A DNA stretch of 64,000 nucleotides from Sorangium cellulosum (GCF_004135735.1 NZ_CP012670.1:4547501-4611500), one strand, 5' to 3'; counted from the stretch's first letter, positions 27,531 through 35,131 are shown. Program-made: numbers and translations. The notes: a model not told the origin generated them from the letters alone.

Positions 27531-28616
27531 ATGATGCGTCATTCCCGTATCGCCGTCGCGGTCTATTTGGCGACGGCGCTCCTGTCGCTGGCCGGTTGCG
27601 GCTCCGAGGCTTCGGCTCCCGCCGACAACCACGCCGACGTCGACCTCGGCCAGCCGCCCGCGCCGGGCCCGGCGCAGCCCGGCGACAGCGGCGCGAGCGT
27701 CGCGTTCGCGATGGATCGGCTCTTCCTCGGCGACACGGATCGTGACGGGAACAAGGCGGCCGGCACCTGGAAGGAGTACGGCCTCAACCTCGACGGCCTC
27801 GTGTCGAGCGCCGCGTCGACGGGCCTGTGCAAGCCGGTCACGGGCGCCGAGCCCTCGGACATCTATCCGGACGGCGCCGGCGGGATCGACAACTCGTTCG
27901 GCAAGAACCTCGTCGGCCTCATCGCCACGCTCCTGAGCGATCCGTCGACCCGGGTGAGCGACGCCATCGCCAACGGCGATTTCACCGTGATCCTGAAGAT
28001 CGACGGGCTCGGGGAGCGGTCGTCCTACAACCCGCTCACCGCGAAGCTCTACGGCGGCGCCACGCTCGGCGCGGCGCCGGCGTGGGACGGCAGCGACAGG
28101 TGGCCCGTCGTTCCGGAGCTGCTCGGGGACGCGCAGGATATCGAGAGCGCCAGGGTCGTGTTCCCGGACAGCTACGTCGTCGACGACACATGGGTGTCGG
28201 GCACCCAGCCCCAGGGCACCTTCAAGCTGAACCTGACGATCTCGAACAACACCATCGGCCTCACGATCAGCAACCTGCGGATCACGATGGAGCTCACCCC
28301 GGATCACAAGAGCGTGGTCAAAGGCACCATCGCGGGCGTGCTCGAGACGGGCGTCCTCGTCGAGGAGCTGCGCAGCGTCATCGGCACCATCGAGCCGAGC
28401 TTCTGCGAGAGCACCGGGCTCGACTCGACCCTCGATCAGGTCCGCCGCGCCTCGGACATCATGAAGGATGGCGGCCAGGATCCGGGGCAGGAGTGCAATG
28501 CCATCTCCATCGGCATCGGGTTCACGGCGAGAGAGGTCCAGCTCGGCGACATCGCGCCGCCTGCCGAGGCGACGAGCACCGCGTGCGGCGAAGCCGCCCC
28601 CACGGACGGCGGCTGA
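27531..28616 (+). CDS. Conserved secreted lipoprotein, function unknown
   Basis: 361 aa. The signal peptide MMRHSRIAVAVYLATALLSLAGC ends in lipobox SLAGC. A short Pro/Asp-rich linker precedes a larger domain with alternating beta-type sequence (for example FTVILKIDGLGERSSYNPLT, TFKLNLTISNNTIGLTISNL). Five Cys occur after the lipobox. The DxDxDxN-like FLGDTDRDGNKAAGTWK could bind calcium. The frame is open upstream to ATG 27492, but the double ATG at 27531/27534 directly precedes the signal peptide and follows GAGGTC, so 27531 is chosen. A TAGCAT -10-like hexamer lies at 27466. Similar proteins are, in my memory, common in Polyangia. Confidence 0.75.
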   Translation: MMRHSRIAVAVYLATALLSLAGCGSEASAPADNHADVDLGQPPAPGPAQPGDSGASVAFAMDRLFLGDTDRDGNKAAGTWKEYGLNLDGLVSSAASTGLCKPVTGAEPSDIYPDGAGGIDNSFGKNLVGLIATLLSDPSTRVSDAIANGDFTVILKIDGLGERSSYNPLTAKLYGGATLGAAPAWDGSDRWPVVPELLGDAQDIESARVVFPDSYVVDDTWVSGTQPQGTFKLNLTISNNTIGLTISNLRITMELTPDHKSVVKGTIAGVLETGVLVEELRSVIGTIEPSFCESTGLDSTLDQVRRASDIMKDGGQDPGQECNAISIGIGFTAREVQLGDIAPPAEATSTACGEAAPTDGG

Positions 28617-29118
28617 CCGCGGCGGATCGCTTCACGACTCCGGGTCACCGCGCAGGGCGGCAAGGACAGGAGTCCCGCACGCGGGCGAGCACGATCTTCG
28701 CGCCCGGCGAGCCGGGCGCAGCGGAGCACCTCCCGCGCGCCCTTCCCGCCAGATCTCCGCACCTCCTGCGACCCGGGCTGCTCGCCGGGCGCGAAGATCG
28801 TGCTCGCCCATGAGCCGTCGCGCGCCCGGCGCGCGTCTCTAGAAGGCCCCCCGCCCGTCCAGGGTACGCTCGGGCCGAACAGGCCTCTGCCGCGCGCCTT
28901 GGCGGTCCCGCACGCCGGCATCGCGGAGGCGCCCTCTTCCCGGTTTCGTTCGTCGTGACTTTTCGCTAGAAGGCGGCATCGCTTCGATGCGTCCACCACG
29001 CACCACGCAAATTCCCGATGGCGGTGAAGATTCATGGCGAGCTGCCGTCCACGGGCGTCAGGCCGGCGGGTTGCTCGACGCGAGCTGTGGCTCGTGCCCT
29101 CAGAGGAGAACAACGTCC
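28617..29118. other. Intergenic region dominated by a large palindrome
   Basis: 502 bp between the lipoprotein and OmpA-like genes. Its first half contains the inverted repeat at 28683-28809. The second half (28900-29118) is less GC-rich and should carry the promoter of the downstream gene; TTTTCGCTAGAAGGCG at 28959 resembles a -10 region. No gene is supported here. Confidence 0.5.
28683..28809. repeat. Long inverted repeat: 30-bp perfect arms around a 67-nt centre
   Basis: The left arm 28683-28712 (GGGCGAGCACGATCTTCGCG then CCCGGCGAGC) is exactly complementary to the right arm 28780-28809. It starts 66 nt after the lipoprotein stop codon. It may act as a terminator or RNA hairpin, or be a copy of a dispersed palindromic element; no transposase or target-site duplication is visible. 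Confidence 0.9.
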
Positions 29119-29742
29119 ATGCGTAGATACGTCGCTTCCGTTCTGTGCGCCGTGATGATGGTTGGCACCGCCGCCGCGACGGCGGGTTGCACGGCCCACG
29201 CCTCGTTCAACGCCGGCGGCGAGGCGGCGAAGGCCCCTCCGCCTCCCCCGCCCGCTCCCGAGCCGGCGCCCGAGCCGAAGGAAGAGAAGCCCCGTCGGCG
29301 CTTCAAGCTCACGTTCAAGCTGAAGGGCAACCAGGTCGAGCTGCCCGGCCCGGTGGTCTTCGAGACGGCAAGCGACAAGCTCGCGCCCGAGAGCGACGAG
29401 GTGCTCGGCATCGTCGACGACTTCCTGAATCAGCGGAAGGACGTCAGCCTGCTCCGCATCGAGGGCCACACCGACTCGGACGGTGAGGACGCGCTGAACC
29501 AGACGCTCTCGGAGAAGCGCGCGATGTCGGTCGCGCGGTGGCTCGTGGCGAAGGGCCACGACTGCAAGCGCTTCATCGCCGTCGGCTTCGGCGAGAGCAA
29601 GCCGGTCGCCGACAACAACACGCCCGAGGGCAAGGCCCAGAACCGCCGCACCGGGTTCTTCATCGCGGCCGTCAACGGCAAGGCGGTCGACGGCGCCCCG
29701 GTGGACGCAGGCGGCAAGGTCGCCGGCGATCCCTGCAAGTGA
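29119..29742 (+). CDS. OmpA/Pal-type peptidoglycan-binding lipoprotein
   Basis: 207 aa. The signal peptide ends near residue 23 with lipobox-like TAGC. A Pro/Glu-rich spacer (about 35-55) spans the outer envelope region, then a short basic segment. The OmpA C-terminal domain (about 75-185) has VVFETASDKLAPESDEVL, the peptidoglycan-contact sequence RIEGHTDSDGEDALNQTLSE, then KRAMSVARWLV and NRRTGFFI. Predicted to link the outer membrane to the cell wall. ATG 29119 has AGAGGAG 10 nt upstream, which decides the start over an open frame reaching 28987. A GC hairpin follows the gene. Confidence 0.88.
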   Translation: MRRYVASVLCAVMMVGTAAATAGCTAHASFNAGGEAAKAPPPPPPAPEPAPEPKEEKPRRRFKLTFKLKGNQVELPGPVVFETASDKLAPESDEVLGIVDDFLNQRKDVSLLRIEGHTDSDGEDALNQTLSEKRAMSVARWLVAKGHDCKRFIAVGFGESKPVADNNTPEGKAQNRRTGFFIAAVNGKAVDGAPVDAGGKVAGDPCK

Positions 29743-29756
29743 TCGCGCTCGACCCG

Positions 29757-29791
29757 CGCGGCGCGCGCGCGACGCTCCTGCGCGCGCCGCG
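29757..29791 (+). terminator. GC hairpin after the OmpA-like gene
   Basis: An 11-bp stem CGCGGCGCGCG (29757-29767) pairs with 29781-29791 around a 13-nt loop, starting 14 nt after the stop. No T-run. Confidence 0.5.
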
Positions 29792-29939
29792 ATGCGGTCG
29801 TCGTCCGCTGACGGCTGGCCGCCGCGGCTGACCGCGGATCCCCGCCGGCGCGCGGCGCCATGACGCGCGCCGGCGCCGGATCCCGGCGCCTGACGTCTTC
29901 GCTTGCCTCCCCGCCCATCTCCACTATCGGTACTGCGCC

Positions 29940-30392
29940 ATGCCGAGACGCCACGTCAGGGCCCTGGGTCGCCTCCTTTGCACAGCCGTCCTTCTTGCCG
30001 GGCTTTTCGGCTGCAATTCCGGATCGGGCGACGTCCGCGAATGGACGCCGGCCGATCACGATCCGCCGAACCCTGGCCAGGGCCAGCAAGCCCAGGGCGG
30101 CAAGGTCGCCGCCCGCCCCGCCGCCTCGAGCGAGACCGATCCCGGCTTGATCGAGCTCGCCTGGCAGCGAAACTGCGCCACCTGCCACGGCGCGACCGGC
30201 CGCGGCGACGGCCCACAAGGTCCGATGGTCCGCGCCCCCGACCTCACGGACGCGGCATGGCAGGACCGGGTGGCCGACGGGCAGATGGTGGAGGTGATCA
30301 GGAAGGGCAAGAACAGGATGCCCCCGTTCGATCTCCCGCAGCCGGTGATCGACGGCCTGGTGAAGCGGATCCGGGCCCAGCGCGCCCGCTGA
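29940..30392 (+). CDS. Lipoprotein c-type cytochrome, single haem
   Basis: 150 aa. The signal peptide ends at the lipobox GLFGC (Cys25). One haem-binding motif, CATCH, is at residues 79-83 (NCATCHGATGRGDGP). The expected axial Met is in KNRMPPF (Met127). The layout matches class I cytochrome c domains of membrane-anchored electron carriers. The Gln/Gly/Ala-rich segment at 40-66 is a flexible tether. No oxidase or reductase gene is nearby, so the redox partner is unknown. The ATG 29940 start lacks a strong ribosome binding site. A short hairpin at 30391-30410 overlaps the stop. Confidence 0.88.
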   Translation: MPRRHVRALGRLLCTAVLLAGLFGCNSGSGDVREWTPADHDPPNPGQGQQAQGGKVAARPAASSETDPGLIELAWQRNCATCHGATGRGDGPQGPMVRAPDLTDAAWQDRVADGQMVEVIRKGKNRMPPFDLPQPVIDGLVKRIRAQRAR

Positions 30393-30538
30393 GGCGCGCG
30401 GCGGCGCCTCGCGCTCGGTCGCCGGCGGCCGCCCCGGCCGTGATGCCGCGAGCGCGCCGGCCCAGCAGGGTACCGGCCGCGCGCGGCCAGCAGATTGACA
30501 GCCCTCGTGGACCCGGCCACGTTGCCCCGGACCACGAC

Positions 30539-31012
30539 GTGACCGACCCCCCGATGCCCGCCACCTCGCAGGAAGCTCTCCACCCGGCCCCGGACCACCC
30601 AGCCCCGGATCGGCGACGGGCGGAGCCGGCCGAGCGGCCGCCCTGGATGCGACGCTTCGCCCCCCTGATCCTCCTCGCGGGAGCGCTGCTCGCCGGGAGC
30701 ACGTTCCTCAAGAGCCTGCCGGAAGAACGAGAGATCGAGCTGCGGCTGGAGGACGCGGCGAGCGTCGTGCACCTCGACGTAACGTGGACGGATCCATCGT
30801 CGGGCGATGGCGCGACGGACGCGACGCCGATCCACGGCAGCTCGTGGAATTTCGCCGAGGGGACCGCGCCCAGGTCGGTTCTCACCCGGGTGCGGCTCCC
30901 GGACGGCCTCTACAACCTCGAGATCGCGGTCGACAGGACGCGCGGGCGCGACACCACGCGCCGGGCCGTCACCCTCGGGGACTCGACCCGAATCACGTTC
31001 CCCGTGCGCTGA
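30539..31012 (+). CDS. Single-pass membrane protein with extracytoplasmic beta-rich domain, unknown
   Basis: 157 aa from GTG 30539; an ATG at 30554 is an alternative, and neither has a clear ribosome binding site. A Pro-rich cytoplasmic N terminus is followed by one membrane segment (RRFAPLILLAGALLAGSTFL, about residues 38-57). The remaining 95 residues are beta-like (EREIELRLEDAASVVHLDVT, VRLPDGLYNLEIAVDRTRGR) and may form a small Ig-like sandwich. The codon pattern is consistent with a real gene. TTGACA at 30495-30500 could be its -35 region. No family recognised. Confidence 0.65.
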   Translation: MTDPPMPATSQEALHPAPDHPAPDRRRAEPAERPPWMRRFAPLILLAGALLAGSTFLKSLPEEREIELRLEDAASVVHLDVTWTDPSSGDGATDATPIHGSSWNFAEGTAPRSVLTRVRLPDGLYNLEIAVDRTRGRDTTRRAVTLGDSTRITFPVR

Positions 31013-31477
31013 GCCGCGGGCCTGGCCTCCTGCCAGCGCCGGCTCGACCGAGACACCGGCGCTCCGGGGCGAACGCGGCCCCGTTCGCCGATCGCCCTGC
31101 CGCGCCCCCGCTCCCCCTCCATCTGCGGTCGGCCGGTTCACGCGACCGTTGACTCCCGGAAGCTGACAAGCCAGGCACTGCCGCGAGTTGGAGGCGTGTC
31201 CCTGAGGCGTCACCTCGCGTCCCGGGGACCGCGCTCCACCGGTGAGACAGCGGCTTCGATTCTGTCAACAAAGTGTTGTTTTCGTTCGATTATTTCTGTA
31301 TCCAGCGGCGGCGGCACGGTCGGGAACGAAATGTGAGAACGAATTCGCTTGATGAATTCCCCAGGAAACCGCTACTTCTTGGCCCGCAGCAGCAGGGCGT
31401 GGCACCTTATCCTACAACCACTTACACGCTCTGACCGGGACGACCGTGATGCATCGAGGCGCCCCCCCGGCGGGAGC
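31013..31477. other. Intergenic region with an AT-rich core
   Basis: No gene is supported. Bases 31255-31380 are much less GC-rich than the rest of the window (for example GTTGTTTTCGTTCGATTATT, GAACGAATTCGCTTGATGAA). They contain a small dyad, CAACA-AAG-TGTTG, at 31266-31278. The region probably holds the promoter for the 58-aa gene and the RelA-like gene. Confidence 0.5.
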
Positions 31478-31494
31478 GTACATGCGACCTGTAC
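31478..31494 (+). promoter_or_regulatory. Dyad GTACA-N7-TGTAC upstream of the 58-aa gene
   Basis: GTACA (31478-31482) and TGTAC (31490-31494) form a perfect inverted repeat with a 7-nt spacer, 30 nt upstream of the ATG at 31525. The position suits an operator or a small RNA hairpin near the 5' end. No known regulator is matched. Confidence 0.35.
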
Positions 31495-31524
31495 AGTGTC
31501 GCTGGAAGCGGAGAAGGAGAACCG

Positions 31525-31701
31525 ATGAGGATCACCCCGTGGTATCTGGCTGCGCTCGCCCCGTTCGCCGCCATTGGTTGCAGCGGTGCCTACCTTGGCC
31601 ACGCCGCCGTGGTTGCGCTGACGATCGGCATCTTCCTCGGGACCCTTTCGCTCGGCCGCGCCCCGAGCTCCCCTACCCCGCCGAGCGCCCCTGTCTCCTG
31701 A
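31525..31701 (+). CDS. Small membrane protein (58 aa), unknown
   Basis: A short gene with an excellent ribosome binding site: AAGGAGA ends 5 nt before ATG 31525. It encodes MRITPWYLAALAPFAAIGCS, then a second hydrophobic stretch (HAAVVALTIGIFLGTLSLG, about residues 25-43) and a Pro/Ser tail. The N-terminal hydrophobic stretch ends AAIGC and could be a lipobox, making it either a small lipoprotein or a two-helix membrane peptide. It lies 93 nt upstream of the RelA/SpoT-like gene on the same strand. Function unknown; support is the ribosome binding site, hydrophobic pattern and absence of any competing frame. Confidence 0.6.
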   Translation: MRITPWYLAALAPFAAIGCSGAYLGHAAVVALTIGIFLGTLSLGRAPSSPTPPSAPVS

Positions 31702-31794
31702 CTTTCTCACCCAGCCACCGCCTGCTTCACTGCGAAGCGAACCTTTCCCAAGCGTTCTACAGCCCTGGCGCTTACGCTCGGGGACCGTGAGGTC

Positions 31795-32886
31795 ATGACG
31801 CACGACGCCTCCGTCGGCCGGCTCAAGCGACTCGAAGAGTTCACGCTCATGGACCTGGAGTCCGTGCACCTCATCCTGCGCGGCGAATCGGTCATCGACT
31901 GGCGACGGCTCAACCTCGAGAGCGAGCAGGCCGCGCGCGAGCTCCTGCTCTCGCAGGAGTTCCGGCCCGACGAGCCCGGGGACCGCGCCCATCTGGAGAG
32001 CGTCAAGAACGAGGCGATCGCCTACCTGCGCCGCCACTTCGAGTTCCCGATCCCGAGCCCGGTGGCGCGCGCGTCGGTCGAGGACATCCTCCTGCTCGCC
32101 TCGGGCAAGGGTCACCGCCAGCTCTGCGCCTGCACGATCCTCAAGGCGATGCACATCATCCATCACCTTGCCGGGCGCGAGCTCCTCTTCTCGATCCCGA
32201 TGTCCGACCAGGACGTCTTCCACCTCGTCGAGGAGAAGGTGTACCGGGTGATCGGCGGCATGCTCGCGGCGGGCTTCCCGATCACCGAGTTCATCGGCGG
32301 GCGGAAGAACAAGGACTCGCTCTACACGAAGCTCCTGTCGAAGTCCGACACGACCGCGGCGGCCATCTACGACAAGCTCCGCTTCCGGATCGTCTGCCGC
32401 ACCGTGGACGATCTGCTGCCGGTCCTGCTGTACCTGTCCGAGCGTCTGTTCCCGTTCAACTACGTCGTGCCCGGCGAGAGCACCAACACGATCCTGCGCT
32501 TCCGGAGCTTCTGCGAGGCGCGGCCGTACCTGCGACCGAAGCTCGACGCGTTCCAGACCGACGTCGACGACGGGCTGGTGGCGGGGGACAACAGCTTCAG
32601 CGATCGGAGCTACCGGGTGATCCACTTCGTCGTGGACCTGCCGGTGCGCCTCCCCTCCGAGATCCTCGACATGGCGCCGCCCGCGGCCTGGGCGCTCGGG
32701 CCGATCATCTTCGTCCTCTGCGAGTTTCAGCTGATCGACCGCGAGACCGAGGCGGCGAACGAGATCGGCGAGGCGAGCCACGCCAGGTACAAGGAGCGGC
32801 AGAAGCAGGCGGTCATGCGCCGGCTCAAGCTCGGCCTGCGCTCCACCCGCGACCCGCTGACCGGCGGACCCAAGCGGGACCGCTGA
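31795..32886 (+). CDS. Conserved protein with diverged RelA/SpoT (p)ppGpp-synthetase-like motifs
   Basis: 363 aa, no signal peptide or membrane segment. I believe it belongs to a myxobacterial conserved family (TIGR04552-like, from memory, unverified). Residues 1-160 are helical and unrecognised. From 168 on it has the landmarks of a (p)ppGpp synthetase: GGRKNKDSLYTKL (K171, S175, K179), AIYDKLRFRIV (D193), RSYRVIHFVV (Y273, H277) and CEFQLIDRETEAANEIGEAS then HARYK. In the last motif, E310, Q312, E323, G325, A327, H329, Y332 and K333 have exactly the spacing of the RelA/SpoT motif ExQ(x)10E-G-A-H-YK. Activity as a nucleotide pyrophosphokinase is inferred, not known. ATG 31795 follows GTGAGG. 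There is no HD hydrolase, TGS or ACT domain. Confidence 0.8.
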   Translation: MTHDASVGRLKRLEEFTLMDLESVHLILRGESVIDWRRLNLESEQAARELLLSQEFRPDEPGDRAHLESVKNEAIAYLRRHFEFPIPSPVARASVEDILLLASGKGHRQLCACTILKAMHIIHHLAGRELLFSIPMSDQDVFHLVEEKVYRVIGGMLAAGFPITEFIGGRKNKDSLYTKLLSKSDTTAAAIYDKLRFRIVCRTVDDLLPVLLYLSERLFPFNYVVPGESTNTILRFRSFCEARPYLRPKLDAFQTDVDDGLVAGDNSFSDRSYRVIHFVVDLPVRLPSEILDMAPPAAWALGPIIFVLCEFQLIDRETEAANEIGEASHARYKERQKQAVMRRLKLGLRSTRDPLTGGPKRDR

Positions 32887-32903
32887 CCCTGGCCGCCGCA
32901 GCC

Positions 32904-32957
32904 GCGGCAGGTGCGGCAGCCGCCGCGGACGCGGCAGGTGCGGCAGCCGTCGCGGAC
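32904..32957. repeat. 27-bp tandem duplication after the RelA-like gene
   Basis: Copies at 32904-32930 and 32931-32957 (GCGGCAGGTGCGGCAGCCGn...) differ at one base. The array lies just past the RelA-like stop in the 223-bp gap to the convergent Crp/Fnr gene and has no visible role. Confidence 0.85.
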
Positions 32958-33109
32958 GCGGCGGCCGCCGAGCGGGCGCGGGCGCCGCTGCGGCACCGGG
33001 AGCAGTCGGTCTGTCGGAGGTGGGCCGCCAGGCGGGCGGCCTGGACATCCGCAGGCGGCGCGCGGACGAGAGGACGAGCCTCCTCGACGGCGCCGCCGGG
33101 CGTACGGGC

Positions 33110-33871
33110 TCAGATGCGGCTCTTCAGCGCGTCGCGATCGAGGACGACGATCCGGCGGCGATCGATCTCGATCACCCCCTTGCGCCGGAGGTCGCCCAGG
33201 GTGAGCGTGACGGTCTCGCGCGTCGAGCCGATCATGCTCGCCATCTCCTGATGGGTGAACGGCGCGGAGATGAGGACCCGGCGCGGATCGGGGATGCCCC
33301 AGCGCGTCGCGGCCTTGAGCAGGAACTCACAGAGCCGGGCCTCCACGTTGCGGAAGAGCATCGAGGCCAGGCGCTCCTCGGTGTCGGTATGTCGCTCGAC
33401 CAGGGTGGTCACGATGGCGGCGGCGAAGTTGGCGTCGCTCGCCATCAGGCTCCGCACCGTCGCGAGGGGAACGATGAGCGCCTCGACGTCCTCCGTCGCG
33501 ATCGCGCTCTCCCGGTGGGCGGTGACACCGCCGAGCGCGGCCTCGCCGAGCACGTCGCCGGCCCCCCTGTAGCCGAGCGACAGGCTGCGCCCGTCGCTCA
33601 TCCCCCGGACCAGCCGGACTCTGCCAAGGCTGAGCATCGCGAGGCCGGTCGCCGCGTCGCCCTGCGTCACCAGGTGGCGCCCTTTCGCAACGCGTTGAAT
33701 CGTCCCCCCGTCGGCCAGCGCCGCCTGCGTGGCCGGGGATGCCGCGTTGCCGATCGCGCCGCGCCGGACAACCCGACGTTTGCGCGAATCGAGGTCGAGT
33801 CCACCGTCGTTCCCGAGCGCGCCAGGCTGAACCCTGACGCTCCGTGCCATCGCATCCTTACCCATCATCAT
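33110..33871 (-). CDS. Crp/Fnr-family transcriptional regulator
   Basis: 253 aa. The cyclic-nucleotide-binding beta-barrel spans about 45-150 (GRHLVTQGDAATGLAMLSLG, GAGDVLGEAALGG). A dimer helix follows, then a winged helix at about 203-245, APFTHQEMASMIGSTRETVT followed by LTLGDLRRKGVIEID. It lacks the N-terminal Cys cluster of Fnr, so an oxygen-sensing iron-sulphur form is unlikely. Start choice: ATG 33871 has AGGAG 8 nt upstream, while ATG 33850 has AAGGA; 33871 is preferred. It is divergent from the DUF507 gene and convergent with the RelA-like gene. Confidence 0.9.
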   Translation of the reverse strand: MMMGKDAMARSVRVQPGALGNDGGLDLDSRKRRVVRRGAIGNAASPATQAALADGGTIQRVAKGRHLVTQGDAATGLAMLSLGRVRLVRGMSDGRSLSLGYRGAGDVLGEAALGGVTAHRESAIATEDVEALIVPLATVRSLMASDANFAAAIVTTLVERHTDTEERLASMLFRNVEARLCEFLLKAATRWGIPDPRRVLISAPFTHQEMASMIGSTRETVTLTLGDLRRKGVIEIDRRRIVVLDRDALKSRI

Positions 33872-33971
33872 CGCGGCTGCTCCTGCGGTTTGCGGTGTTG
33901 CGGTCCGGCTGTCCCCGGGAGGCCCCCGCCGGCCGGGCGGTCCCGAACTGTGCCGGCACCTCCCACTTGCG

Positions 33972-34001
33972 TTGACATCTCGGATACGCGGCCCGTACCT
34001 T
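33972..34001 (+). promoter_or_regulatory. Sigma70-like promoter for the DUF507 gene
   Basis: A perfect -35 hexamer, TTGACA (33972-33977), is followed 17-18 nt later by GTACCT/TACCTT (33995-34001). Transcription would start near 34008, giving a leader of about 75 nt before ATG 34084. Confidence 0.45.
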
Positions 34002-34083
34002 TCGGTCTGAGCCGGGCACGCCCCGTGAATAAACCCCTGCACGGGGGAGCCAGTTCGACCGCTCCTCCAGCTACGGACGTTGG

Positions 34084-34596
34084 ATGCGCCTCTTTAGCGG
34101 CAAAATTACTCCTCTCACAGAAGAAATCGTCCGCGCGCTCGTGGACAATCGCGATATCGAGTGCGAATCGAAAAAAGAGGTCGCGCTCGACATCGAGTCG
34201 GTGTTCACGAGCTACCTGCAAGCCGAGCGGGAAGCGACCGAGCGGGCGAAAGAGATCCTCCAGGCACGCGGGCTCCCCCAGGGCGAGTTCAACCGGGTCA
34301 AGCGCCTGGCCGCGGAGCAGAAGGGAATCAAGACAGGCGAGGAAACCATGGATTATCTCCTCGACCAGCTGCTCGAGATGCTGATGCACTCGAACAACGT
34401 CGAGGAGGTCTTCGTCGAGGACCACGACCTGCGGCGCCGGATTAGGCCCATCCTCCGGAAATACCTCGAAATGGACGAGGCGCTCGACACGGAGGTGCGG
34501 GGCAAGCTCCGCCACGTGCAGGAAGGGTCCCGCACCTGGGAGATCGAGTACCAGCGGGTGATGGGCGAGATCCAGCGACGGAAGGGGCTGGTGTAG
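34084..34596 (+). CDS. DUF507 family protein
   Basis: 170-aa all-helical cytosolic protein starting MRLFSGKITPLTEEIVRALV. It resembles the DUF507 family, found in delta-proteobacteria and Aquificae and often about 90-190 aa long. Conserved-looking features include SKKEVALDIESVFTSYLQAE and a C-terminal VRGKLRHVQEGSRTWEIEYQ. Function is unknown in the family. ATG 34084 is the likely start, though it has no strong Shine-Dalgarno. It is divergent from the Crp/Fnr gene and is followed by the Cys-rich protein on the same strand after 217 nt. Confidence 0.8.
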   Translation: MRLFSGKITPLTEEIVRALVDNRDIECESKKEVALDIESVFTSYLQAEREATERAKEILQARGLPQGEFNRVKRLAAEQKGIKTGEETMDYLLDQLLEMLMHSNNVEEVFVEDHDLRRRIRPILRKYLEMDEALDTEVRGKLRHVQEGSRTWEIEYQRVMGEIQRRKGLV

Positions 34597-34813
34597 CCCG
34601 CCGCGCGGCTACGGGCGGGCGAGCCAGGCGGCGCCCTGCCCAGGGCGCCTGCTTCGTCCATGGCGACCTGCCGCCCCGGCGTCCGGGCAGCGCCGCGCGG
34701 GCCTCGCGTCGGCGCTCGCGTCGGACAGAAAGGCCGCCGGCGCCGTCCAGCGCCCCGCTCCGGCATGTTCGGCCTGCCAGATCGGCCTCCGTCGTGGTAC
34801 CGGATGGGACATC

Positions 34814-35131
34814 ATGAGCTGGATTCCGAAGGTCGAGGCGAAGCGGCACTTCTGTCATAAATGCAAGAACGAGCTCATCTTCGAGGTGAAGCTCCAGCGT
34901 GCGGACACCTGCCCCCACTGCGGTGTCGACCTCCACTGCTGCAGGAACTGCGAGAACTGGGACCCCGCCGCTCACAACCAGTGCAAGGAGCACATCGCCG
35001 AGTACATCCCGGACCGGGAAAGGGCGAACTATTGTACTTTCTTCACGTTCAAGAACGGCGTACCTGAGGACAACTCGAAGCGGATCGCGGACGCCCGTTC
35101 CAAGCTCGACAACCTTTTCAAGAAGAAGTAG
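34814..35131 (+). CDS. Small Cys-rich (zinc-ribbon-like) protein
   Basis: 105 aa starting MSWIPKVEAKRHFCHKCKNE. Cysteine pairs CHKC (14, 17) and CPHC (33, 36) make a likely zinc ribbon. A second cluster, HCCRNCENWDP...NQCKEH...NYCTFF, may form another metal site. The C terminus is Lys-rich (NLFKKK). No signal peptide. It lies 23 nt upstream of an epimerase gene and may be co-transcribed with it. I recognise the general zinc-ribbon pattern but no specific function. Confidence 0.8.
   Translation: MSWIPKVEAKRHFCHKCKNELIFEVKLQRADTCPHCGVDLHCCRNCENWDPAAHNQCKEHIAEYIPDRERANYCTFFTFKNGVPEDNSKRIADARSKLDNLFKKK

Noticed and set aside
28683..28809. Insertion sequence with terminal inverted repeats
   Set aside because: The 67-nt centre cannot encode a transposase and no target duplication is visible; kept only as a palindrome or possible MITE.
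31446..31790. 114-codon frame overlapping the 58-aa gene
   Set aside because: Starts without a ribosome binding site and has no protein-like pattern; the 58-aa frame has a perfect Shine-Dalgarno and hydrophobic pattern.
33110..33871. Fnr-type oxygen sensor
   Set aside because: The N-terminal Cys cluster needed for the iron-sulphur centre is absent.
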